Shown in pieces: positions 1 to 9,529 of a stretch of DNA of 64,000 nucleotides. The DNA is from Whalleya microplaca (Eukaryota > Ascomycota > Sordariomycetes > Xylariales > Xylariaceae). Below the pieces are notes generated by a model. It was not told the origin of the DNA, did not search any database, and saw only the letters and a program-made list of their open reading frames with translations. Positions within the stretch are counted from its first letter, which is position 1; the number at the start of each line of letters is the position of its first letter. The position numbers were made by a program, and so were the translations under genes. The DNA lies in NCBI GenBank assembly GCA_022497155.1, contig MU385748.1, positions 186,001 to 250,000 on the forward strand, written 5' to 3'.

Positions 1-276
1 GTACCTAAAGGGTTTGTTCGGTTTCATGTTGAGTATGGGTGATCTACCGAGTATATCGGGTCAGGCCACCAGCGACGCTGTACAGAGACTTGACCCTCTT
101 CTGGTCGGCGGGGGTAGTGCCTGAAAGTTGTGAAGCGTGTCAGCTAAATTCATGTTAACAATGGGATGAGCTTACCCAGCATAGTCTACGCCGTCAGTGA
201 TATAGTTATAAACACCGCCGTGTGGATGAACACTAGCGTATAATGTAGCACCAGCAAGCAACGAGATGGACTTCAT
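1..276 (-). CDS. AA9 lytic polysaccharide monooxygenase, 5' part only (cut by left window edge)
   Basis: Family AA9 (formerly GH61) enzymes are secreted copper monooxygenases that oxidatively cleave cellulose or hemicellulose. The start codon is at 276-274. Exon 1 is 276-176, intron 121-175, exon 2 120-48, intron 5-47, and exon 3 begins at 4 and runs off the window. Residues 1-18 look like a signal peptide, followed by HGGVYNY, where the His (residue 19) would be the copper-binding N-terminal histidine of the mature enzyme. Exon 2 gives YPRRPEEGQ and RRWWPDPIYS, a block I recognise from one AA9 subclade; both junctions keep frame. The residue just before the mature His is Pro rather than the usual Ala, which is poor for signal peptidase. 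The second copper His and the Tyr lie outside the window, so activity cannot be judged. The family call rests on the N-terminal block alone. Confidence 0.72.
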
Positions 277-1086
277 GGTCGAAAAAGTCTCCAATACCAG
301 TAAATATAACAAGACTCACAAAGGCAATGGACGAGTCATTCGGTTGATTAAACTATGACACTCCTTCCGAAGCATACTTAGAATATAAACTTAAATCAGC
401 CCTAAGATCTCATAGTTATTTTCCAAAGCCAACATACTTGAAGTCTCATGTAATAACACAAGCTTCTAACCACTACAGTAATACGTCGTATTTTGGGGAC
501 ATCTTAGGTAGATCGACCAACAATACGAAGAGGAGATGCTCTCACAGAGGCTAAATACATTGATGCATACCTACAGAGTGCCTAAGATGCAAGAGAACAC
601 CGTAAGTGTGCAGTGAAATTGGTAGTAATTACGCCGAATATCGCAACCTTCTCGCCCATACCAACAAAGCGAATGCTACCATCGTTCGCTGTTCCAAGAT
701 ACTAGAAAATGGTGAATAAGACTTTCAAAAGAAGACGAGAGATGGTATTCAATAACCCCTTTTTTCATCTAACCTTATATATCGCCTATATTAAGCTGTG
801 ACTAATCGTTACTAATGGCTGTCATTCCAATTATAAAAGCAACAAGTTAAAAAAGATACAATGTTGTGGTCGAATTGTTTATCCGAGTCAATCTTCGTTG
901 GAATAGCTGTTAGGATAGCATTTCAATGCAAGTTTCTCTATACTAAATATATGTAGCCATGGTCTACATGGAACATGACCTACCACAATATGTTCTGAAC
1001 ATACCCTGGGGAGAGGGGGAGGGGTCCTATAAATCAAAGCTACTGCCCACTTATCTAATGTTTTAGAACCACAGAATACTGGATAC
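277..1086. other. gene-free stretch upstream of the AA9 gene
   Basis: AT-rich sequence that should contain the promoter of the LPMO gene to its left. No open frame longer than about 60 codons and no repeat unit was seen. Its right end is the TTA target site of the transposon nest. Confidence 0.5.
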
Positions 1087-1679
1087 TTAGGCCGTGTTTA
1101 CCAACTTGACTGCCACCACTGGCGTCGATCAAAAATGTATCTTTTTGCTACCACAGGGGGGCCACTCCACTGAACCTTACCCCTTTTGGGTGTGATTTAC
1201 AGCTGTATAATAGCTACAAGTCGTGTACAATTCCCGTAGCGGCGGCAGTCAGCTTTATGAAAAACGGGGTTGTACACCTCTTGTTTTTTAGGCAATTTGC
1301 CTTATAAGGTAGGCAGTTCAGCCGTGGCAGTTATTGCGGCGGCTGTTGGATTTTGCTCCAGCTATAAAACAAAGCAGCCGCTACAGCTACATATCGTTGC
1401 TAAATAGGGTTAGTATTTCACTTATAACTTTATCTGAAGCTATCGCGAATAATACGCCTGATAGGGTATATTTATAATAATTACAGCGTAGGCGTCTGGG
1501 AAAAAAAAGAGAGAAAAAAAAATACTAGCTACTTAAATATAACCAATAAAGCAAAAAATTCAACCCTCCGATCGGCGTAATGTTGAAGGAAAGGTATTAA
1601 CGGCGTTAAATGAGGTATTGAAGGAGGAGGTGCAAAAGGAGGTTTTAAAGCTGATGGTCAGAGCGGCAAAGGACCTATA

Positions 1680-3925
1680 CCATGGATCCCGACCATTCGG
1701 GACACCCTAGGTGCCGGGACCGCAATAACTAAATTCCGCCATATAAAAGTCACCATATTCAAATAACAATAGAAAATTAACAACTTGTCCAAAATAAAAA
1801 TAAAAATTACCGTTTAGCAGCATTTCTTTTAATTAGTTTGTTAGTTTATTTAGTATTTTAATTATTCTGCCGGAACGAGTTTGTTTTACAGGTATAAATA
1901 GGACCTAAATAAAGGAATCTTTCTCGGAATCTTCTTTCTCGGAATCTTTCTCTTTTATATCATCCATAATGACTATAATCTCCTCTTGAATGTTATTTAT
2001 AACTTCATTATTTTTTTTATTTCTCCTTCCAGATTTTTTAAAATGTCTGAAAGTGTTAGTTTGGATTAAAAACTCGCCGTTTTTTTCTTTTTAGCTTTAA
2101 GCGTTTAACCTCCTTTTTTAAACGCTTAATTTCCCTGTCTTTTAATAATAAATTTATATTTAACTCTTTTATACGATTAGTAAACTTGCGGATCTTATAA
2201 CTAAAACCTGGTATGCGTTTTTTAATTAAATCTCTGATTTAACGCTTTATAGCTAGTATAAAAATTATATCTATATAAGCTTGCTAAAATTTAATTATAT
2301 TTACCTCCTTTTTATTTTATTAGATTTTTAAATAACTTAAAGCCTTTTTTTTAATATTAGCCAGTTTTTTATAACTCTAAAGCTAAAGCAAATATTCCTT
2401 ATAATTAAAGCCTTACTTCTGGTTTAGGTATAAGTCTTTATAAAATTCAGCTTATCTATTGGAGCTAAATTAATCTAATAATTATATTTCTTTAATAGAT
2501 TTCGATATCGGCGTTTAAATTAATTAAAAGAACTATTATTTAATAGTTAAAAATTGTAAGAAATATATACTAAAAGGAAGTAAAAAAATATTATACTTAA
2601 AGCAAGTAGTTATAAAGATATCCTAATTAAATAAGGTTAGTTATATATTTTAATATTAGCCTATAATAAATTTAAAAAAAATCGGAAAAATATAAAACTA
2701 ACTGGAATAAATAGGAAATCGAATAAACTTACTATCTTATAACTTTTATATCCATTAAAAATAATTAGCTATAATTTTATTTAGTTATTAATAAAAAGCT
2801 CGGTTTAAAATATAAATATTTATTTAAGCTAATTAATAGTAATCCTATTATTAATTTAACCCTTTTCTAAGGTAATATAATACTAAGAAGCTATTTTTTT
2901 AAATTCTTTTGCAAACTAGGTTGTTTGAAGCTTTTTGCCTTTAAAAATAATACCTGGTTTGAAAATAATACTAGTTGCGTTAATATATTAAAAAAAAAGG
3001 TTTATATACAGCTTTAAAGGCTTTTTAAAAACGCTCGTTTTATTACTAAATTACCTAAAACTAAACAATCGAGACTTAAAACATATAATTAATATTTTAA
3101 CGTTAAATTTCGATAATAAAGGCTTATATATTATATATAGCCATTAAGCTACCCTTATCTATATTATAAGTTAATTTAAAAGAGATAAAGCTATACTTAC
3201 CCTCTCGAACTTAAAAATATTAGTTAATAACTTTTAGAGTAAACAAATTAAAGCGTAAGGCTTTAATTTTTTGCCTAATTTTAATTAATATCGAAAAATT
3301 ACGCTACGTAAAGCCCTGGGTCCAGTTTTTGCCTAAGAAAGCTGGGGCACTAATTATAACGCGTGTAATAATACGTATATTCGAATATAAGGAGGCATAA
3401 CCTAATATTTCCTAATTAAAAATCCATTTAATAAGCCGTTTTTCTTATTATTTTATAAAATAATTGCCGTAATTAGATTTAGTTACTAATATTCTGCCGT
3501 AAATATATATAAAAAAGGTCGATTATAAGATACTCTATTTCTAACCTAATATATAAACTAACAAATTATTTTCTTAAATATTTATAACGGCTATAACTAT
3601 ATTTATATCTATATAAAAAGGTATCGTAATCGGGGGTTATAATATTAAAATATCTGGTATTGAAATTAAGGTAGGTGGAAAAATAATATATACGCGAAAA
3701 AACATCTTATTAATAGTTTCAATTAATTGCCTTCCGCCACTCGAAAAAATTTGGAAAAAAAATATATTAATATTTAAGCAATTATCTAAAGCTATGGAAA
3801 CTCTCGTTTTGTTATATTAAATTTTGGCCAAGGAATGTGTAAGTAAAAGTGGAGGGTTTTGTATGGTAATCGCTGATTTTTGCGGTCCCGGCACCTAGGG
3901 TGTCCCGAATGGTCGGGATCCATAG
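1680..3925. mobile_element. RIP-like degraded TA-flanked DNA transposon (Tc1/mariner-Fot1/pogo type by target site)
   Basis: The 46-bp terminal inverted repeats (1680-1725 and 3880-3925) differ at one position only, C versus T at base 2. They are flanked by TA at 1678-1679 and 3926-3927, as expected for the Tc1/mariner superfamily. The 2246-bp length fits a fungal Fot1/pogo element. The interior is extremely AT-rich, full of TTA/TAA/TAT, and no transposase frame survives, which fits RIP. The GC-rich termini were spared. It lies inside the PIF/Harbinger MITE and therefore inserted after it. The superfamily call rests only on target site, size and ends. Confidence 0.8.
1914..1956. repeat. short imperfect tandem repeat
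   Basis: About three imperfect copies of TCTTTCTCGGAA near the left inner end of the degraded transposon. It may be a sub-terminal repeat of that element. No other function is suggested. Confidence 0.5.
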
Positions 3926-4032
3926 TAATACATCTGGTAAGTTACCTGATCTCTAATGTAATGTATATGGGGCGATAAGTATATATAGAGCTTAGTGGTG
4001 GCAGTCCTGAGATTTTGGTAAACACGGCCTTA

Positions 4033-5796
4033 AGTAGCACTCGTTTAATATACTAAGTGAACCAATATATTCTGCTAGAACCTGGGGTAAGTCGGAAGGG
4101 ATCTTCTTATGCATTACTACGTTACTTGTATGGCAGCCTAGACGTAGGCATTCGATCTAGAACTTTCGTGTAGCCGCAGCTGATAAGTACAACAGTAGTT
4201 ATCGTTAGGGGGTTATTGCCAGTCGACTACTTTTATAGTTCTGGGCGTGGAATGTTGACGGGCCACGCTAAAATCTAATATAAAACATACATGTTTATAG
4301 AGTGTAAACATATATGAACTACCCAATTGCTAATCGACTTCTACACCTCCTTTTGGAACTTGGGCCGTCATTGTCAGTAGTGAGCCTAACCCGTTTGGTC
4401 TTCACGGACACGTCGCTTTCGGTGGAACTCCTTGAACCAAGAGCTTCTGCCATGGACGAATAGTATATAGCCAGGTCGGCTAGTCCGTGATCATTACATC
4501 TGCCAAGGCATGGTATATAGTTTGTTTTAAACAACTTATCTGATTATTTAATATTGAGTAATATTTCCAAGGAACTTTGAATTGCTCCCGAAGCTTGTTT
4601 AGATAAAAAATCTGCCCACTTTAGTCTTAACGATGACATTGATAGGACTGGGCGAGACCACAGCTCATCTGCAGTCAATATAATAAGTAGCGGGGAATCG
4701 ATCGTCTAGATATGAAAGCACGGAGGTGGACAATAGATACGCGAGTCATCCCGGTATTTAATGGGAAAATAGGGTCGCATCTAGGCGGTATGTAGGCTAG
4801 GTTCCCACAAATGAGCTACCAAAGTGAAAGCGACTCGCGGTGTTCGAAATCGAAACTAACTTCACTTTAGTAGACGTTCCCTCAGACTTGGAAAATATAG
4901 AGAATTGGGTAATGAGAAGATTTCATTGTAGATCTATGACTATAACTAAGAAAACAATCATTTAGTTAACTAGAAACTTCGGTATATTCGCTGGGGTCAT
5001 AACACGATGCACGACGTATGGTCGAACCACGCGCAGGATCTACGATGATAGACATACTCATCGGCGTTCGGAAACCGGTTATTGCTCGAAGCAAGGGAAC
5101 TGTCAAGACAAGAATTAAAGATATTGTGGTGCATGACAAAATCCCGCAGTAGGCTAAGCTGAGTAAGGTAAGCGGAAAAATCACATCGCACACCCAACCA
5201 CCAACTATCAGCTAGTGCGGCTGAACGTGAGTACTCGCGCACCCTAGTTTACATAGTTGTGGACTGCGTTATCCTAGAAACGAAATAGCCATACCAGTGT
5301 CTGACTACCACCTCAGACCAGACCAGCCCACCCGAGAAGAACGGGAACGAACCCAAATCCAGAACAGAAGTTCGGGGAGTTGAGACGAAACCAAATGACG
5401 AAAGACAAGGAGTTTTACAGCGCGTAGCAGACCGACCATGTGTCATCAATGTGGTCCCCGGCTCTGCGGCACCTTGACGTTTTTAGTGGGGAGGCGTTCG
5501 AGCTTGGCTTGACGGCATCGTCGGATGCGAAACTTGATCACGCACCGCTTACGTGTACAACATGGCCTTTAAGCGCCCTCAAATAGTATAATAAGTTGCA
5601 GGCCTGCTCATAATTTGTTTCTTACTAGATCCCAGGACGCATCTTTCGGTTTAAACACGGCTCGGGCAGATCATATCGACCTATCTTAACGCCACCACTT
5701 GTGGGGGCTATAGTCGCTACTAGTCGCCTCAGACACACATCTCCTCGCCCTCTTTGAAGCAAAATTGTGTCGATTTGCCAACCTACCTGATCGGCC
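4033..5796. other. gene-free stretch right of the transposon nest
   Basis: Only short, overlapping open frames on both strands, none with a recognisable domain. A 71-codon minus-strand frame at 4319-4534 ends in a basic Ser/Lys/Arg-rich segment, but it has no visible continuation. I see no supportable gene here. Confidence 0.5.
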
Positions 5797-6057
5797 ATGG
5801 ATGACTTTCCGAGGACGCTGATTATCGGAATCGTTGTCGCCGCAGTTGCAGTTGTAGTAGCCACCGGTCTGATCTACTACATCGCACTCAATTGGGCAAA
5901 AATCGTGCGCCGCGTTACTCCTGAGAGCTGGGCGACGCCGCCGAGCGAGAAGACGAGGTGGCCACAGCCCCGAGATTCCTTCGATACTTCAACGTCTTCT
6001 CCCATTTATTCCCCGAGATCCTCAAAAATGAGCACCGAGCCCATGGTCAAGACGTGA
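5797..6057 (+). CDS. small single-pass membrane protein, hypothetical
   Basis: An 86-codon frame beginning with an ATG that has an in-frame stop only nine bases upstream. Residues 8-30 form one strong hydrophobic segment rich in Val/Ala/Ile. It is followed by a basic stop-transfer patch (KIVRR) and a Ser/Thr/Pro-rich tail of about 45 residues, so a type II or signal-anchored protein is likely. No domain family is recognised. It could be a genuine small gene or the membrane-plus-tail exon left from a larger receptor-like gene; no upstream exons were found. No neighbour within 800 bp suggests a role. Confidence 0.42.
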   Translation: MDDFPRTLIIGIVVAAVAVVVATGLIYYIALNWAKIVRRVTPESWATPPSEKTRWPQPRDSFDTSTSSPIYSPRSSKMSTEPMVKT

Positions 6058-6910
6058 GGACCGAACATGAGGTTGGCAGGGCAAGGATGATGATAATTAG
6101 AAACACCGAAGGTGGACCCTTCAGATGAATGAGACACGAGTTACGACTATTGGCGTTTGCATCTTTCGGCGTCGGGAGCATTACCGCATTCAATACCTAG
6201 AGAAGAGGAAGAGCTCATGGCACGCGTTGGTCTGGTTACATGGTGTTCGGAGTTTGTCGTCACGGATCACTACAGTGTTATGCACTTTGGGGGTATACCT
6301 TGCATTGGAAGACTCCTGATTGTGGCTGGGACGAGTTTAATTAGACTATCTCTGATCGCAAGGCTACAACTTAGTTTTAGATTTTAAAGCTTATTGTAAT
6401 TTAAGTTTATAAAATCGAAACATTATTAGTGATACCAATAATTTGAAATCGTGACGATTTCATAACACTAAACAATGCCTAAATAGAATTATCTTTACCC
6501 TAGCTACCTAAACTCAAGCCATAAGATTCAACATTTCTAGCTGACATTGCACTGCATATACATAAACCCCTCGCACGCATATTCACAGCAGATGTTATAC
6601 ATACCGTATGCTATGTTTCGCCTTATATACAGTAGCTCCAAGCTAGTAACGTATATGTATCTTGCCCTAGAGGTTATTTGATGAAATAGTATTTTGAGAA
6701 ACCAGACTAAGCGAGTGCTAGGTACATGACCAGAGATGCTCATCTAAGAAGATGAGTATCTTGTACAAAAGAATGTCGCTAAAGTTCCAAAGCAGCTTAA
6801 GCCATAGCGCCTATGCTCATAGTGTATCCGTTGCTTGTAATGCATTTCTGCCCCAGGCACATTCTGAGTTCAACGTGGTCCATTGCTCAAACTCATCATT
6901 TCGAAGCCAT
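6058..6910. other. gene-free stretch
   Basis: AT-rich sequence between the small membrane ORF and the 3' end of the four-cysteine secreted protein gene. The overlapping frames at 6125-6387 show no coding character, and no repeat was seen. Confidence 0.45.
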
Positions 6911-7432
6911 TTATAGCATCACAACAGCGCCAAGGAAGCCAGCAGCTACAGCAGCACCAGTCATGACACCTGTAGGCTTCGGCATTGCAACATTTGGTGT
7001 ATTGCTCGACTTTGGAGACGCGGTCTCACTGGGAGCTTTAGAGGCGAAGCAGGAATCTTGACCGAGGGCTGTAACTAGGGCGACGGCCCCTGAGACTATA
7101 GAAGGTTGCACTAGGTCGGGACCACACCCTGTGGCTATTGCGCTGATAGCCGCGCTCTGCATATTAACAAAGCTCGCGACTTGTGCCTGATACGCAGAGG
7201 CCTCTCTACTTAGCGATGTGGGGACGGCTGTGGCAACAGCACAAGGGTTGGTTTCTAGCAGCACCGAGTTGGCCGGAACGTAGGAAGAGATAAATTTGCT
7301 TAGGTCGCTGTTGGTAGGTTGAGGAACGGCCGATAGGAAGGATGTGAAAGTCGAGAAACATGCTGTGTTGCCTTGGCCTAAGGCGGCTGTCGCGAGCCCA
7401 GCAACGGTGAAGATGACAGTTTGAGCGCGCAT
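6911..7432 (-). CDS. secreted four-cysteine protein with GPI-anchor signal
   Basis: A 173-residue intronless frame. Residues 1-19 form a typical signal peptide ending in ALG. The mature part has exactly four cysteines (C25, C64, C103, C128), enough for two disulfides. After C128 comes a Ser/Thr/Pro-rich linker, then a C-terminal hydrophobic run of about 20 residues ending in VVML, the layout of a GPI-anchored cell-surface protein. Similar short GPI proteins are common in plant-associated ascomycetes, often annotated as infection-structure-specific or hypothetical. I do not recognise a named family with certainty. A TATA-like run lies about 175 bp upstream. Confidence 0.75.
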   Translation of the reverse strand: MRAQTVIFTVAGLATAALGQGNTACFSTFTSFLSAVPQPTNSDLSKFISSYVPANSVLLETNPCAVATAVPTSLSREASAYQAQVASFVNMQSAAISAIATGCGPDLVQPSIVSGAVALVTALGQDSCFASKAPSETASPKSSNTPNVAMPKPTGVMTGAAVAAGFLGAVVML

Positions 7433-7607
7433 GATGCTCAGCGTATACTGAGTGTGGAAATATTTCTAATATTGTAGAATATAATTCGACTGTAAATATT
7501 TGTTTGTAGTCCTGACGAACAAGAAGATGACGTAGAATAGAAAAGGCTATGCGGAAGGTTATGGAAGAGGAAGCTATGCAGTTCAATATACAGCCATTCC
7601 ATTGGCT

Positions 7608-7620
7608 TTATATATATATA
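7608..7620 (-). promoter_or_regulatory. TATA-like element upstream of the four-cysteine secreted protein gene
   Basis: On the minus strand the sequence reads TATATATATATAA about 175 bp before the start codon at 7432, followed closely by CCAAT. Position and composition fit a core promoter, but alternating AT runs also occur by chance in AT-rich fungal intergenic DNA. Confidence 0.35.
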
Positions 7621-8987
7621 AGTTTGCGGTGACTCAGTTATACTGCTAAAGTAGCAAGAGCATATGATATTTTGTAGTTTGAAGATCAGTCTGATTTGGA
7701 ATGAAACGAAACCCTAACTCACAGTTCGATTCTTAGTTCCTTATACTATCTAAAACAGGAGGCCGGCAACGTATCATATGCACACATTACTCCGTACCTT
7801 CATCAAACCGATCGGACCTCGAATTAATTCTAATTGGCTAGAATGCGATTAAAGTTTCTTTTTTAAAATCCCATAATATAATTAATATATCTTGCTGTTC
7901 GTTCGACTATTCTACCCCTATTAGCTAAGCGCAAGATCGGATGCACGATATCAATAACTAGAATTGATGAAATGACGGTGGTTTCAATGAAAATATTGAC
8001 AGGTGGTATGTTATAGGGTTATCAGTACTACATAGAATCAGGGCGACGTTAAAAGAGACCTTTGACTAGAGAACAGAGGGCTCAGTCCCCATTTCCTTAA
8101 TGGCTTCATCATCGCCAACCTATTTCTAGGTCAACCTACCATATAAAGTGTCATATCCCAGGTAGACCTTAGGATATTAAGTTACAGACATTAGACATTG
8201 TCAAGTATGGCTGAGTTTGCATGCATCCATTTAAAGTCACTATGTAGATGCTAGCTAATTCTCGAGCTACGTGTAATTATTCAGGAACAAAAATAGCCTT
8301 ATTAGGATCAAACAGGTGCATTCGTCAATGTGACCAGACGAACTGGTTATGATCCAATAAGTACATGTCTCATAATACTACGAAACCAAGAAAGTCGGAT
8401 ACTGATCCAGAAGGATTTGCATACTGACCGCTATGACACCCTGTTAAGACTTCAATGACTGCGTCAAAAATATTAATGCTCGAGGGCCGTATAGACGAAA
8501 TAGTTTTAATTATAATACAATGCTTAACTGAACATGTTGTATCTTTCTGAAAAGTACATTCCTTTCCCGATGAGGTAAGAAAAGTCGAACACAGCCAGTA
8601 CCCTTGACCTGACCTTTCTTCAGTAGGTACATGTAGAATCCTTCGAGGTGCGTCGTTACGATATGGTTTCATGTTTGGGTTCTAATTTCGATAAGGTACA
8701 TGTCACGATAATAAGGGTATTTGTAACTAGAAGATCCTTCGGATCTTAGATCTTTACACAATTTTACTAGAGTGATCACGGCAGCACCTAAATGATCTTT
8801 GCACACACTGTAACTGTGATAGTACAGCTCACCGGGTATATACTGAACCGCTGCTCATGGCATGATGCCGTTTACTTTAGTTCATCCACATCTCGCAGGG
8901 AGCTTTCGGATGATGTTCAGCCCTACCAACGAGAACCTATTGTAGCCGCCAGATTTCCCAGACTCCAACATGGTGGAAGTGCATGGT

Positions 8988-9017
8988 GAGGCGCTCTACC
9001 GCTGAGCCAATCGGGCC
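8988..9017 (-). other. tRNA-like A-box (tRNA half or SINE relic)
   Basis: The minus strand reads like the 5' half of a tRNA: a seven-base acceptor-like start, then TTGGCTCAGCGGTAGAGCG, which forms a D-arm and matches the pol III A box. Downstream there is no pairing anticodon stem, and only a weak B-box-like GGTTCTCG near 8929-8936, so no intact tRNA can be folded. It is best taken as a relic. Confidence 0.3.
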
Positions 9018-9529
9018 GGTGGTTGTGTGTGCAGGTCGGGATCTTGGTATTCATTATATATGGTTGCATTGTAAAGTGGATCGTCGGCACGGCTATCTTC
9101 ATCAACATGTTGTAAGGTGTACACCTCACATTGTCACATACGTTGGTATACTTAGAATGGGAACTACGAAGTAAGGGGATTTGAACAGGAATTACTCTTG
9201 GGAATAAATCAAGAGATTTAAATTTATTTCTTACCTAAGTCTTAAGTTACCTTCCTTGTATAGCTTAGAAATAAACTAAATTACTGTCTTGCATAAATAT
9301 TAGCGTGAAGCTAGACGACATGTGCGGTCTAGTGCTCTATAAGGAGAAGAATACACAAAATATGGTCAAAAGCGACAGGTACACATTATCAGAAATAAAT
9401 GGAAGTTCTGATGATACTTGAACCATATAATATAAAGTAACCACCCTCTAAGTAGTGTGTCGGCCATAACAGATAACTGATCCTCTTCAACAGACAAACC
9501 CTCGTATGCTACCACAAGACCGGTTTTCA

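Larger units (their letters stand above)
1090..4029. mobile_element. PIF/Harbinger-type MITE (about 0.69 kb) split by a nested transposon
   Basis: The two ends are inverted repeats that start GGCCGTGTTTACCAA (1090-1104 and, inverted, 4015-4029). They agree again at ACTGCCACCACT after a short indel. The element is flanked on both sides by TTA (1087-1089 and 4030-4032). GGCC-initial termini with a 3-bp TTA duplication are the hallmark of PIF/Harbinger elements. Subtracting the inner insertion and one TA copy leaves about 692 bp with no transposase frame, so this is a non-autonomous MITE. Orientation is undefined. Confidence 0.75.
7433..9529. other. gene-poor stretch of about 2.1 kb
   Basis: AT-rich. 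It holds the promoter of the secreted protein gene, a minus-strand 100-codon frame at 8370-8672 with no recognisable features, a 7-bp-stem hairpin near 8731-8747, and a tRNA-like half at 8988-9017. No supportable protein gene was seen. Confidence 0.45.
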
